Source of the DNA: Anaerolineae bacterium
Lineage (GTDB): Bacteria; Chloroflexota; Anaerolineae; Aggregatilineales; UBA2796
Length of the DNA stretch: 64,000 nucleotides
Assembly: GCA_019637615.1 (NCBI GenBank)
Contig: JAHBVJ010000006.1
Span: 186,001-250,000, forward strand
Direction: 5' to 3'
Shown: positions 23,912 to 33,566 of the stretch, in pieces
Position numbering within the stretch: position 1 is the first letter of the stretch
How the letters are laid out: every line of letters starts with the position of its first letter
Notes under the pieces: model-generated
Databases searched by the model: none
What the model was told of the DNA's origin: nothing
Seen by the model: the letters and a program-made list of their open reading frames with translations, nothing else
Translations under genes and position numbers: made by a program

Positions 23912-25312
23912 ATGTTCCGCCGCCGACCCACAGGCTACCTTCTCATCGCTATCTGTCTGGACTTGGTTGGTATAGTAGTTACGTTGGACGTATCCCGCCA
24001 GTTGCGCGATTACCTGCCATTTGGCAAATTGATCCCCGTGCCCGTGGCGATCCCGTTTGTCGTGATGGCGCTGACCGCGTTGATCTGGTTCGTGGTGTTG
24101 ATGCTGTTCAACGTTTACGATCCGCGCCGGAGTGACAGCCTGATCGGTGAATTGCAGAATGTAGTGACGGGCAGTTTGTTCGCGCTGCTGGCGATGGCAG
24201 GCGCATTGTATTTCTCGTTCCGTGACGTATCGCGGTTGTTCATCGTTTACTTCTATATCCTCACCGTCATGTACCTGATCGGTTGGCGCGTGATCGGGCG
24301 GTTGGTGTGGCTGGCGATGGGCGGCAAGGTCAAACGACCTCCCTACCGCGTGCTGATCGTCGGCGCGGGCGAACTCGGGCAGCAAGCCGCCAGCCTCCTC
24401 CAAGAGGACGGCGAGCAAGTCCTCGGCTATGTCGATGCACATCACGCCACAGCAGCGGGGAATAATTTGCCGTACTTAGGAATGCTGGAGGACGCTGCGG
24501 CAATCGTCCGTAGCCAGCGCGTCGATCATGTGATCATCACGCTACCGTATCAAGCCTACGACCAACTTGAAGGGCTGATCCTGTCGCTGCAAAAACTGCC
24601 TGTGCAGATTTCGATTGCGCCAAATTACCTGAACCTTGTGCTGCATCAAGCTACCGTGCAAGATGTGGGCGGACTGCCGTTGGTACACCTGCGCGATCCC
24701 GCGTTAAGCCCATCGCAGCGGCTGATCAAGCGCGGCTTCGACGTGGTGATCGGGACGCTGTCGATCATCGTGAGCGCGCCCTTGATGTTGATCATCATGA
24801 CAGCGATCCGGCTCGATTCATCGGGATCGATCATTTTCCGGCAGAAACGGGTCGGGGAGAATGGGCGTTTGTTCACTATGTACAAATTCCGTACCATGAT
24901 CGAAGGTGCGGAACAACAGATCGTCACTTCGCCCACCTACAGCAGCGATGGACATGTGATCCACAAGCGCGAAGACGATCCACGCATCACGCGGCTAGGT
25001 TTTTTCTTGAGGCGGACTAGCCTTGACGAGTTGCCGCAGTTGATCAACGTGCTCAAAGGCGATATGAGCTTGGTCGGCCCGCGTCCAGAGATGCCGTGGT
25101 TGGTGGATAAGTACGAGCCGTGGCAGCATAAACGCTTCGCGATCCCGCAAGGGATGACAGGTTGGTGGCAGATCAACGGGCGGAGCGATAAGCCGATGCA
25201 TCTGCACACCGAAGACGATTTGTACTACATCCAGCACTATTCATTGTTGTTCGATCTGGTCATCCTGTGGCGGACAATCTTCGCGGTGCTGAAGCGCAAA
25301 GGTGCTTACTGA
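23912..25312 (+). CDS. Polyprenyl glycosylphosphotransferase (WcaJ/WbaP type)
   Basis: The 466-residue protein has four to five N-terminal membrane helices, a CoA-binding-like domain (VLIVGAGELGQQA, about 146-158), a further helix, and the sugar-phosphate transferase domain. That domain shows KRGFDVVIGTLS, FRQKRVGENGRLFTMYKFRTM, DELPQLINVLKGDMSLVGPRPE and GMTGWWQINGR. It moves a hexose-1-phosphate from a nucleotide sugar to undecaprenyl phosphate, the first step of exopolysaccharide or O-glycan synthesis. No polymerase or flippase is adjacent. The last 7 bases overlap the convergent acetyltransferase. Confidence 0.93.
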   Translation: MFRRRPTGYLLIAICLDLVGIVVTLDVSRQLRDYLPFGKLIPVPVAIPFVVMALTALIWFVVLMLFNVYDPRRSDSLIGELQNVVTGSLFALLAMAGALYFSFRDVSRLFIVYFYILTVMYLIGWRVIGRLVWLAMGGKVKRPPYRVLIVGAGELGQQAASLLQEDGEQVLGYVDAHHATAAGNNLPYLGMLEDAAAIVRSQRVDHVIITLPYQAYDQLEGLILSLQKLPVQISIAPNYLNLVLHQATVQDVGGLPLVHLRDPALSPSQRLIKRGFDVVIGTLSIIVSAPLMLIIMTAIRLDSSGSIIFRQKRVGENGRLFTMYKFRTMIEGAEQQIVTSPTYSSDGHVIHKREDDPRITRLGFFLRRTSLDELPQLINVLKGDMSLVGPRPEMPWLVDKYEPWQHKRFAIPQGMTGWWQINGRSDKPMHLHTEDDLYYIQHYSLLFDLVILWRTIFAVLKRKGAY

Positions 25313-25842
25313 GCAGAGAGATCGACTTCAAGAAAGCGGATGTAAGGCTTCAAGCCGTCCGGCGCTTCCCCGTAAGGCGCGATGTCGTAGAAGCCAAGAG
25401 ATTGATACAGCTTGATGGCGCTATCCATAAAACGGAGCGTGTCCAAGCGTAGATGCGTATACCCGATCTGGCGGGCTTCGCGCAGGAGCGCCTCCACGAG
25501 TTGGCGTCCCGTGCCCGCGCCACGACAACTTGGACGCACGAACAACGTCCGCATCTCGCCCACGGTGGCGGAGAGCTTGCCGAGCGCGATGCAGCCACAG
25601 GCGCGATCCCCATCCAGCGCAAGGAACATGCGACCAAAAGGTGGCACATTGTCGCCGGGAATCTTCTTGCGGACATCATCGTAATCGTGTGCGGCGGCGA
25701 ACAGATCGACATCCAATTCGGGATTGCGCTCATGTATCTCGGCGAGCATCCACGTGACATATTCTTGAGCCAGCACGACGACCTGTTCCACCAACGAGGT
25801 GGTATCGGCGGGAACGATTTTTAGCATGGCAGTTGCTTTCAT
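25306..25842 (-). CDS. GNAT-family N-acetyltransferase
   Basis: The 178-residue protein has the GNAT core: GCIALGKLS (beta 4), EMRTLFVRPSCRGAGTGRQLVEALL with the R/Q-x-x-G-x-G/A acetyl-CoA loop, and SAIKLYQSLGFYDI near the end. The acceptor is unknown. It overlaps the glycosylphosphotransferase tail to tail by 7 bases. Confidence 0.87.
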   Translation of the reverse strand: MKATAMLKIVPADTTSLVEQVVVLAQEYVTWMLAEIHERNPELDVDLFAAAHDYDDVRKKIPGDNVPPFGRMFLALDGDRACGCIALGKLSATVGEMRTLFVRPSCRGAGTGRQLVEALLREARQIGYTHLRLDTLRFMDSAIKLYQSLGFYDIAPYGEAPDGLKPYIRFLEVDLSAQ

Positions 25843-26090
25843 AGCAGCTTGCGATGCCCTGATTGTAGGATACGTGCGTCAGGATTTCATCGACTTCGGA
25901 GTCGAATCGCAGAATCATTCTCATCGCCGCGTCGGATTAGGCATGTTGCACAAAGCGGTAATTTGTGCGGCTAAGTTTTGTTTTGGTTTGAGCAACATGG
26001 TAGACTTGGGACACGCGCCTAAGCGACTCTACGCGATGAAACGGGTTGAGTTTTTTAGGTGTTGATCGCGATTTCATGAAGGAGAAGGTT

Positions 26091-27143
26091 ATGTCTGTAC
26101 GTTTCAACAAGATTTTCGCTTTGTTGGCAATCCTCATGCTAGTCACGGTAGCACTCAGCCCCACTGTGAGCATGGCGCAAAGCGGCAGTTTGCTGGACAC
26201 CGTCAAAGCACGCGGCACCCTCAAGTGCGGCGTCAATCCCACCGTCCCCGGCTTCGGCTTCTTGGACAGCGCGGATAACACATTCAAGGGCTTTGACCCC
26301 GATTTCTGCCGTGCGCTGGCAGCCGCGTTGTTTGGCGACCCCACCAAGGTCGAGTTCATCCCGATTGCCGCCGCTGCTGACCGCTTCCCCAAGCTGGTCG
26401 CGGGCGAGATCGATGTGCTGATCCGCAACACGACCTTCACCGCTGGTCGCGATACGAAGGAAGGCGCGGACTTCGCCCCCACCACGTACTATGATGCCTC
26501 GACGATCATGGTGCGCACGGCGGACGGCCTGACCAAGCTGGAAGACTTCAAAGACCTGACGATCTGCGTGATCAAGGGCACCACCAACGAACGCGCGATC
26601 TCCGAAGCGATGGCGGCTGTCAACACAACCTTCAAGCTGGTGTCGTACGACACGGCGGACGAAGTGTACAGCTCGTTCAGCGCCAACCGCTGCGACGCCG
26701 TGACCTCTGACCGTTCGCAGTTGGCTGGTCGTCGTTCCATCGCCGCTGATGGCAAGGATTGGACGATCCTGCCGATGAACCTGACTAAAGAGCCGCTTGG
26801 CCCCGCCGTCAAGGCTGGCGATTCGAAGTGGCTGGATGTGGTGCGTTGGACGGTGTACGCTACGTTCATCTTCGATGAGCAGGGTGTGACTCAGGCTAAC
26901 GTTGATGACATCGTCAGCTCGACCACTGACCCTGAACTCAAGCGTCTGCTCGGCTTGGACGGCGAGTTGTACAAGGACTTGGGTTTGGACGCGAAGTGGG
27001 CGTACAACATCGTGAAGGCGGTGGGCAATTACGGCGAAATCTTCGACCGCAACCTCGGCCCCAGCACCCCGCTCGGCATTGAGCGCGGGATCAACAGCCA
27101 GTGGACAAAAGGTGGTCTGCTGTACGCGCCGCCGTATCGTTAA
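26091..27143 (+). CDS. Amino-acid ABC transporter substrate-binding protein (AapJ/BztA-like), orphan
   Basis: The 350-residue protein has a signal peptide (about 1-27, ending SMAQ) and the family-3 binding-protein fold: VKARGTLKCGVNPTVPGFGF, FKGFDPDFCRALAAALFG and WTKGGLLYAPPYR at the end. It resembles general L-amino-acid receptors (AapJ/BztA). The ATG at 26091 has AAGGAGAAGGTT upstream, which decides it over an earlier in-frame codon. A strong terminator follows directly and no permease or ATPase gene is nearby, so the rest of the transporter must be elsewhere. Confidence 0.9.
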   Translation: MSVRFNKIFALLAILMLVTVALSPTVSMAQSGSLLDTVKARGTLKCGVNPTVPGFGFLDSADNTFKGFDPDFCRALAAALFGDPTKVEFIPIAAAADRFPKLVAGEIDVLIRNTTFTAGRDTKEGADFAPTTYYDASTIMVRTADGLTKLEDFKDLTICVIKGTTNERAISEAMAAVNTTFKLVSYDTADEVYSSFSANRCDAVTSDRSQLAGRRSIAADGKDWTILPMNLTKEPLGPAVKAGDSKWLDVVRWTVYATFIFDEQGVTQANVDDIVSSTTDPELKRLLGLDGELYKDLGLDAKWAYNIVKAVGNYGEIFDRNLGPSTPLGIERGINSQWTKGGLLYAPPYR

Positions 27144-27171
27144 CTCTTGACGGTACGTTAAGTCGATCATT

Positions 27172-27210
27172 AGCCCTCTGGTTGGTTCGCCCGCCAGAGG
27201 GCTTTTTATT
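27172..27210 (+). terminator. Rho-independent terminator
   Basis: AGCCCTCTGG (27172-27181) pairs with CCAGAGGGCT (27194-27203), followed by TTTTATT. It ends the binding-protein gene. Confidence 0.9.
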
Positions 27211-27220
27211 GGTAACGCGG

Positions 27221-28633
27221 CTAAAGGAAGCTCTGGCGCACCCATTGCAGCGGATCGACGGAGACACCATGCACGAACAATTCCCAATGCAGATGGTAGC
27301 CCGTCACGCGTCCGGTATTGCCAACGTAGCCGATGATCTGTCCGGCTTCGACGCGATCCCCGACTTTGACGATCAGGCTGACCTGATGCCAATAGCCTGT
27401 GTAGACGCCCCACCCGTGATCGATGATGACCGCGTTGCCGCGCACGGTCAGCGGTTCCGCCAAGACCACGACGCCCGCCGCTGCTGCGTAAATGGGCGCG
27501 TTGGGAGCCGCCGCGAAATCGACGCCGCTATGGACGAAATTGTAGGGGCCGCCGTTGTAAGAGCGGCGCGTGCCATACTGCGAGGTGACAGCCGCCGAAC
27601 AAGGCAAGCCTAACGGCCCGTTGTAATAGCGCTGAAGCGTGAAATTCTTGATCACGCGATTGAGGCGGTCGGCTTCGGGCTGCGTGATCGCCGGATCGAT
27701 CAGGTCACCGAGTTCGGGGGCGAGCGTCAGCGCTTCGGAAGGATAGCCGCCATCCTGCACCTCGACGTTGCGCGTAACCTGATATTGATGGCCTTGATCA
27801 TCCGTTGCGTTCAAGGTCATCGGGTAGATGCCCGGCTGCGCGAGCGACTCCACGCCAAACATGACGATGTGATAGACGCGGCTTTTGTCCGTGAACACGA
27901 TCAGCGGGCTGTTCATGAACGAGCCTGTCATGGTGACGGGCAATTCAGTGTTCAGCCGCAGCATGATGGTTTTGCCTTGCACAACGGTGGCGGGTTCCAG
28001 ACTGAAGCCCGTGAACGGCGTGGGAAGATCCGCGAGAGGCGGCGATTTGTCCGTGCCGGGGATGAGCAACTGCTGACTGGGGAACAGCACCGCGTCCGAC
28101 TTGAGACCGTTGGTTTTCATCAATTGGGGAAGCGTGACGCCGTACTGCATGGAAATCCGGTACAGGGTATCTGTAGGCGTGATGGTATGCAGCCAACCCG
28201 TCTTGATGCCCACGCCGCCCGTAGACCCTTCTTGCAACGCGATCTGCAAGCCGACATATAACTGCTGCGGGTTGAGCATGAAGTTGCGCTTGGCAATATC
28301 CGCGACACTCGTCCCGAAGCGGAGCGCGATGGAACGCAAACTATCGCTCGGCTGGACGAGATACGTGGTCGGCACACCGGGATCGGTGGTCGTCGCGTTG
28401 GGGATCAAAAGACGCTGCCCGATGGACAGCATGGTTACATCGGTCAGGCCGTTGGCTTGCGCGATGGCTTCGACGGTGGTGCCGTACTGCTGCGCGATCT
28501 TGAACAGCGTGTCACCGCGTTGGACGACATGCACAGTCGTTTTCCCCTTGTCATCTTGCGCGCGGGCAAACGACAAGGGAGTGATGAGCAGGATTAAGCT
28601 GATGAGCAGTGCGCGTGCGAGGCGAGCGTTCAT
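27221..28633 (-). CDS. LysM-domain M23 metallopeptidase
   Basis: The 470-residue secreted protein has a signal peptide (1-25). Three LysM repeats follow (HVVQRGDTLFKIAQQYG, YLVQPSDSLRSIALRFG, HTITPTDTLYRISMQYG) and a middle beta domain. The C-terminal lysostaphin-type peptidase domain has HSGVDFA (His/Asp zinc ligands) and HLHWE (catalytic and zinc His). It likely cuts peptidoglycan cross-bridges or acts in envelope remodelling. A DUF192 gene lies 9 bases upstream on the same strand, so the two may form an operon. Confidence 0.9.
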   Translation of the reverse strand: MNARLARALLISLILLITPLSFARAQDDKGKTTVHVVQRGDTLFKIAQQYGTTVEAIAQANGLTDVTMLSIGQRLLIPNATTTDPGVPTTYLVQPSDSLRSIALRFGTSVADIAKRNFMLNPQQLYVGLQIALQEGSTGGVGIKTGWLHTITPTDTLYRISMQYGVTLPQLMKTNGLKSDAVLFPSQQLLIPGTDKSPPLADLPTPFTGFSLEPATVVQGKTIMLRLNTELPVTMTGSFMNSPLIVFTDKSRVYHIVMFGVESLAQPGIYPMTLNATDDQGHQYQVTRNVEVQDGGYPSEALTLAPELGDLIDPAITQPEADRLNRVIKNFTLQRYYNGPLGLPCSAAVTSQYGTRRSYNGGPYNFVHSGVDFAAAPNAPIYAAAAGVVVLAEPLTVRGNAVIIDHGWGVYTGYWHQVSLIVKVGDRVEAGQIIGYVGNTGRVTGYHLHWELFVHGVSVDPLQWVRQSFL

Positions 28634-28642
28634 AGGGACAAG

Positions 28643-29011
28643 CTATTTGTCAAAACTCAACCTGTCGCCAATATTAACACGATTCAGGAAGGAGGGACGG
28701 GCTTCGATGATGTATTGGGCAGGCACCTTGGAAGCGTAGGCTGGACGCCACTGTTTCGCTAGCGTTTTATCGACCACGATACCGTGCTTATCCAGCCAGA
28801 CCGCCGCAATCGGGAAGGCCATAAAAAACATGTGGATGCTGGTGTCCATCCGGCTTTCGCGCCCGTAGACGAACAGTAAGCCTTCGTCATCGGGGAGAGT
28901 GCGGCGGAACATCAGCCCGCGAAAGTGCTGCCAATAGTTTGTACACCATTCGGCGCGGGCGAGGACAACCTTGCCTGTCTCGGCGTTGCGGATGGCGCGA
29001 TATTCAGTCAT
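28643..29011 (-). CDS. DUF192 family protein
   Basis: The 122-residue protein has the DUF192 pattern: FRGLMFRRTLPDDEGLLFVYGRE, SIHMFFMAFPIAAVWLDKHGIVVDK and PAQYIIEA near the end. These are small, often exported proteins of unknown function. The ATG at 29011 with AAGG upstream is preferred to a longer frame. It is divergent from the ABC-F gene and just upstream of the LysM-M23 gene. Confidence 0.8.
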   Translation of the reverse strand: MTEYRAIRNAETGKVVLARAEWCTNYWQHFRGLMFRRTLPDDEGLLFVYGRESRMDTSIHMFFMAFPIAAVWLDKHGIVVDKTLAKQWRPAYASKVPAQYIIEARPSFLNRVNIGDRLSFDK

Positions 29012-29227
29012 GGTATTTACCTTGAACAAAATTATGCTATACTGACCTCCTGTTGATATTACTTCGTTTTCCAACATTGCATCTCATTTTCAAATAGCCC
29101 GCGTTTTTGCATCGATAAGTTAGTTTTCGCGACGTGACGCCCACGCATGAGGGCACGTCTGCGCATGGGGTTGGTTGGCGCGGGGAAGCGCTTTCGTTCG
29201 GATTGTAGGGATGAGGATTTACCACCA

Positions 29228-30958
29228 TTGGCATTGATTACGACGATTGACATCGGGCAAGCATTCGGAGATGTAGACATCTTCCGTAATATTTCGGTCG
29301 CTATCCAATCTGACAGCAAGATCGCGCTGGTCGGCCCCAACGGGATCGGCAAGACCTCGTTATTGATGCTGCTAGCAGGGCTGCGCCAACCGACTTCTGG
29401 CAAAGTGCAGATCACGCCGCAAGCACGCATCGGCTATTTGCGCCAAGAGGCCATGCAAGCCTTCTCCGAGCGGGATAACACCGTGTACGAGGAAATGATG
29501 AGCGCCTTCGCGGGCTTGCAAGCGCAAGAAGCCCGACTGCGCGAATTGGAAGAGCTGATGGCGCAGGGCGACATGAGCGACGCCGTGATGGATGAATATG
29601 GCACGATTCAGGAGCAGTTCGAGCAAGCCGATGGCTACGATTACGAATATCGTATCAAGCAGGTGCTGCAAGGCTTGGGGTTCGACTCGACGTTGTACAC
29701 CACGCCGCTGCGCCAGTTGAGCGGCGGGCAGCAAACCCGCGCGCTGCTGGCACGTCTGCTGCTGGAAAAGCCCGATCTGCTGATCCTCGACGAGCCGACC
29801 AACCATCTGGACGCGGAAGCGCTGCAATGGCTGGAACAACTCTTGCGCAACTGGGACGGGGCGCTGTTGATCGTCAGCCACGACCGCTACTTCCTCGATA
29901 AGGTGGTCAACACTGTGTGGGAAATGAGCCGGATCGAAATGGTGGCGTTCCGAGGCAATTACAGCGCTTACCTCAAGCAGCGGCAAGAGCGACTCGTGCG
30001 TCACCAGAAGATATTCGAAGAAGAAAAGGCACGCTTGGAAGCGGAGATGGATTACATCCGCACGAATATCTCCAACCGCAACCCTGAGCAAGCACAGGGA
30101 CGACTCAAGCGCGTCACCCGCGACCTGATCGCCATCGAGGAATTCGGCATGATGCGCTTCCGCGATAAGAATTGGTCGGAGATGGGGTTGGGACGGCAGC
30201 GATCGATGAGCGTGGAAGAAGCCGGACGGGCGATCCGCGCGCTCAAAGAGCCGGATTCGGAACTGCCCAAGCTGAACATGCACTTGAAATCGAGCCATAA
30301 AAGCGAGAGCCTTGTCCTGCGCACGACTGAACTTCAGATCGGCTATCCAGATCGGTTGCTGTTCACGACCGACGAGATCGATCTGCATCGCCTTGAAGTC
30401 GCGGCGCTGATCGGCTCGAACGGGGCGGGCAAGACGACTTTCTTGCGCACGATCATGAAGCAGATAGAACCGCTGACGGGATCGGTGACCTCCGGTTCGA
30501 AAGTGCAGATCGGTTACTTCGCACAGGCACACGAATCGCTGAACCCTGAGAACACGGTACTGGAAGAACTGCTGCGGCATAAAGAACTGCCGATGACCGA
30601 CGCGCGCAAGCATCTGGCACAGTTCTTGTTCCGTAAAGATACGGTGTTCAAGCAGATCAGCATGTTGAGCGGCGGCGAACGCGGACGGTTGGCGCTGGCG
30701 ATCCTCGCGTTAGAAGGCGCGAATTTCTTGCTGCTGGACGAGCCGACCAACCATCTCGACATTCCAGCGCAAGAAGTGCTGCAAGAAGTGCTGGAAAGCT
30801 TCGAGGGGACGATCCTGCTGGTCTCGCACGACCGCTACTTGGTAGACCGCCTCGCGACACAAATCTGGAACCTTGAAGATGGACACTTGACAGTGTTCGA
30901 AGGCGATTACGCGGCGTTCTTGGAGTCGCGCACGCTGGAAGCCAAGCTCACCCGCTAA
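29228..30958 (+). CDS. ABC-F family ATP-binding protein
   Basis: The protein (about 576 residues) has two ABC cassettes on one chain and no membrane domain. First: GPNGIGKTS, LSGGQQTRALLARLL and LILDEPTNHLD. Second: GSNGAGKTT, LSGGERGRLALAIL and LLLDEPTNHLD. A charged linker (about 210-310) separates them. ABC-F proteins act on ribosomes, in translation or antibiotic protection; the subgroup is not clear. Homology begins near ALITTIDIGQAFG, so a TTG at 29228 is the likely start. The open frame begins at 29147. Confidence 0.88.
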   Translation: MALITTIDIGQAFGDVDIFRNISVAIQSDSKIALVGPNGIGKTSLLMLLAGLRQPTSGKVQITPQARIGYLRQEAMQAFSERDNTVYEEMMSAFAGLQAQEARLRELEELMAQGDMSDAVMDEYGTIQEQFEQADGYDYEYRIKQVLQGLGFDSTLYTTPLRQLSGGQQTRALLARLLLEKPDLLILDEPTNHLDAEALQWLEQLLRNWDGALLIVSHDRYFLDKVVNTVWEMSRIEMVAFRGNYSAYLKQRQERLVRHQKIFEEEKARLEAEMDYIRTNISNRNPEQAQGRLKRVTRDLIAIEEFGMMRFRDKNWSEMGLGRQRSMSVEEAGRAIRALKEPDSELPKLNMHLKSSHKSESLVLRTTELQIGYPDRLLFTTDEIDLHRLEVAALIGSNGAGKTTFLRTIMKQIEPLTGSVTSGSKVQIGYFAQAHESLNPENTVLEELLRHKELPMTDARKHLAQFLFRKDTVFKQISMLSGGERGRLALAILALEGANFLLLDEPTNHLDIPAQEVLQEVLESFEGTILLVSHDRYLVDRLATQIWNLEDGHLTVFEGDYAAFLESRTLEAKLTR

Positions 30959-30978
30959 GGGTTGCGCGGTAAGGAAAA

Positions 30979-31020
30979 AAAGAGCCTACAACGCCATGTG
31001 GTGTTTGTAGGCTCTTTCGT
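30979..31020. terminator. Bidirectional rho-independent terminator
   Basis: AAAGAGCCTACAA (30979-30991) pairs with TTGTAGGCTCTTT (31005-31017), with A and T runs on either side. It serves the ABC-F gene and the convergent LysM gene. Confidence 0.85.
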
Positions 31021-31037
31021 TTATCTAGGCGCGGCGG

Positions 31038-32735
31038 CTACGGGATGCGCAGCGTTTGACCGACGTAGATCAGATTCGGATTACTGATGTTGTTGTAGCG
31101 CATGATAGCGTCCATCGTCACGCCGAACTGCACCGAGATACGGTAGAGCGTGTCACCGGGCTGCACCACGTAGCTACGGACGGCGGGCGCGGGCACGGTC
31201 GGGATGATGGTCGGTGCAAGGGTGCCACCGGGGACGTTGTTGCCGGGGCCGGGGACAGCCAGCACTTGCCCGATCACGATGCTCTTGGGGTTCAAGATGC
31301 CGTTCAGCGCGGCAAGCGTGTTGACCGTGACGTTGTAGCGGCGGGCGATGGCTTCGAAGTTGTCACCGGGTTGCACGATGTACGTCCCGATGCCGTTGAC
31401 CGTTGGCCCCGTCAGCGGGATCACAGATACGGGAGCGGTTGGGCTGCCAATAGGATTGCCGTTGTTATCTTGCCCGCCGGGAGTCAGCGTGACGATGATG
31501 AAAGGCGTGAAGGTGGGCAGCGGTGTTGGATTTTCAACACGCGGCACTGGAATGATCAACTGCTGACCGACGAGGATCAAGCCCGCATTGTTCAAACCGT
31601 TGGCGTTGATGATGGCTTGTACCGTGCTGTTATAGCGGGCGGCGAGGCCAGTCACCGTATCGCCGGGAGCTACCGTGATCAGGATGCGGTCGGGCAGATC
31701 GCCGGGCACTGGCTCGAAGATGGTCAGAGTCGGCGTGGCGGACGCTGCACCGATCACTGGGAGCGTCGCGGTTGCCGTCGGTTGACCGGGCACCGGCGTA
31801 TTGGTGATCGTGTTGGTCGGGCGTGGCGGTAGCGGCGTCAGGTTGCCTTCACGCGTCGGGATGCCGGGGATGGGTGTGCTGCTCGGCGGCACCGTATTCG
31901 TCGGTGTGTTGGTCAGGATGGCGGTGCTGCTCGGCGTTAGCGTGATCAGCGGCGGCAGCGTAGGTTCGCTGGAGGTGCTGGTCGGCTCTAGCGTGGGCAA
32001 GGGGATCACGGTATTGGTCGCAGTGGCGGTGCTGGTTGGCACTTGCACGATGGCGGTGGGCGAGATCGCAGCCTCACCGACGGCAACCAACTCGGCGTCA
32101 TCGAAATAGGCGTGATTGTGCGCGACGGGATCGAGCACGGACACTTTGATGAAGACCGTGACAGCTTGTCCGTTGGCAGTGGCTTCAACGCTCACCTGCC
32201 GGAATTGATCGTAGACGTTATCGACGCCCGACCAGATGACGTTGCTGCTCGTTCCATCGAGACCACCCGCCGGATCGATGCCGACTTCGAGACGCGCCGC
32301 GCTCGGCTCCTCACTCACGGTCTGGTCATCCAGCGAACTCGACCAGATATTGATATACGCGCTGAATTGGAGCTTGGTGCCGGGGGCGACGGCCACGCGT
32401 TGCAAAACACCGCCCGCATAGCCACCGAAAAAGGCTTGCAGCCCTTGTGAAGTGCCATTCGAGCGGGTGCGATCTGCCAGCGTGACAGCGCGGTATTCGG
32501 GCACGACGATGAAGCTAGGTTCACTCGGTTTACGCGGCACATTCCACGCTGACCAACCGGGAGCTACTAAGCGTAAGAGGTCGCCCTCAAATGGTGTGTA
32601 GTCGCCATCGAAGCCCGGATTTTGAAGCAAGTTCGTTGCTTGCGCCAAGCTTGGCTGGGCTGTGAACACCGCTGCCATGCCAGTGATGAGCAAGCCGATC
32701 AGCAGTAGCCGCGAATAGATGCGCCGAATTCGCAT
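31038..32735 (-). CDS. Secreted LysM protein with N-terminal carbohydrate-binding-like domain
   Basis: The 565-residue protein has a signal peptide (about 1-32) and a beta-rich domain opening NLLQNPGFDGDY, as in carbohydrate-binding modules (about 33-200). A long Thr/Pro-rich low-complexity linker follows (about 210-340), then three LysM repeats (ITVAPGDTVTGLAARYN, YIVQPGDNFEAIARRYN, YVVQPGDTLYRISVQFG). No catalytic domain is present, so it is likely a wall- or glycan-binding structural protein. The ATG at 32735 is chosen because AGGGGGCACC precedes it; the frame opens earlier at 32864. Confidence 0.85.
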   Translation of the reverse strand: MRIRRIYSRLLLIGLLITGMAAVFTAQPSLAQATNLLQNPGFDGDYTPFEGDLLRLVAPGWSAWNVPRKPSEPSFIVVPEYRAVTLADRTRSNGTSQGLQAFFGGYAGGVLQRVAVAPGTKLQFSAYINIWSSSLDDQTVSEEPSAARLEVGIDPAGGLDGTSSNVIWSGVDNVYDQFRQVSVEATANGQAVTVFIKVSVLDPVAHNHAYFDDAELVAVGEAAISPTAIVQVPTSTATATNTVIPLPTLEPTSTSSEPTLPPLITLTPSSTAILTNTPTNTVPPSSTPIPGIPTREGNLTPLPPRPTNTITNTPVPGQPTATATLPVIGAASATPTLTIFEPVPGDLPDRILITVAPGDTVTGLAARYNSTVQAIINANGLNNAGLILVGQQLIIPVPRVENPTPLPTFTPFIIVTLTPGGQDNNGNPIGSPTAPVSVIPLTGPTVNGIGTYIVQPGDNFEAIARRYNVTVNTLAALNGILNPKSIVIGQVLAVPGPGNNVPGGTLAPTIIPTVPAPAVRSYVVQPGDTLYRISVQFGVTMDAIMRYNNISNPNLIYVGQTLRIP

Positions 32736-32910
32736 GGTGCCCCCTATCATGAGAGGTGAAAAATAGCAATTTAGGTTGAAGGGGAAGTGTAGCACACCTA
32801 CTAAACGGGTGTCAGACGCGTCGGATGACGGGCTACGACTCCTCCCATTCGCCAACATGTACACATTATGCTATGGGAGGGCGTATTCTGCCAACCGACA
32901 GAAAGGTCAA

Positions 32911-33321
32911 TCAAGGTTGAGAGGGCGTCCGGTGAGCGAGGACTTTGCGTACGGCTTGCACAAGATCGTTGGGTGCAAAGGGCTTGGTGATATAGTCGTT
33001 CACCTTGGCGATATGCAGCCCCAAGACTTTATCGATGCTGGCAGCCTTGGCAGTGATGATGATGACGGGCAGATCACGCGTGGCATCTTGCGCCCGCAAG
33101 GTCTGATAGACTTCCCAGCCATCCATATCCGGCATCATGAGGTCGAGCAAGACAAGGTCAGGCTTCACTTCCGCGATGAGCTTCAAGCCTTCACGACCGT
33201 TCGGAGCGCCTGTTACTACGTAGCCTTCGCGCCGCAACACGATTTTGACTAAATCTACGGTGCGGGCATCGTCTTCGACGTAAACTATGTATTTTGCCTG
33301 CTTTTCCGACTCGGCTGCCAT
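32911..33321 (-). CDS. Single-domain response regulator
   Basis: The 136-residue receiver has YVEDDARTV (acidic pocket), LVLLDLMMPDMDGWEV (phosphoacceptor Asp), IIITAKA and YITKPF (Lys). No output domain follows, so it passes its signal by protein contact, as in CheY-like or phosphorelay proteins. The partner kinase is not adjacent. Confidence 0.9.
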   Translation of the reverse strand: MAAESEKQAKYIVYVEDDARTVDLVKIVLRREGYVVTGAPNGREGLKLIAEVKPDLVLLDLMMPDMDGWEVYQTLRAQDATRDLPVIIITAKAASIDKVLGLHIAKVNDYITKPFAPNDLVQAVRKVLAHRTPSQP

Positions 33322-33566
33322 GCGTTTCTGTGCTTTCCACGCAATCTCTAGCGTTTGAATAGTGTACTTAGCAGTCTATCATAAAACTGCCGCGTCCAGA
33401 TAAAAAAGTTGTATCACATCTGAGCGCATCCAACAAGAGTAATACGGTGGGTTCAGGTAGTCCATACTTTTGTTGGAAGACAGTTGTTAGACACTTGAGA
33501 TATGCTGAGGGGTGGAACCTTTTGGGCGAAGTGGGTGTCTATCCCTGATAGAGATGTGGAACACGC

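Noticed and set aside
25889..25902. CGACTTCGGAGTCG hairpin upstream of the binding-protein gene
   Set aside because: A five-base stem with a tetraloop is too short to call as a riboswitch or terminator, and it is far from the start codon.
26139..27413. Long antisense frame over the amino-acid binding protein
   Set aside because: It overlaps a gene with clear signal peptide, ribosome site and terminator; the translation is Arg/His/Val-rich shadow sequence.
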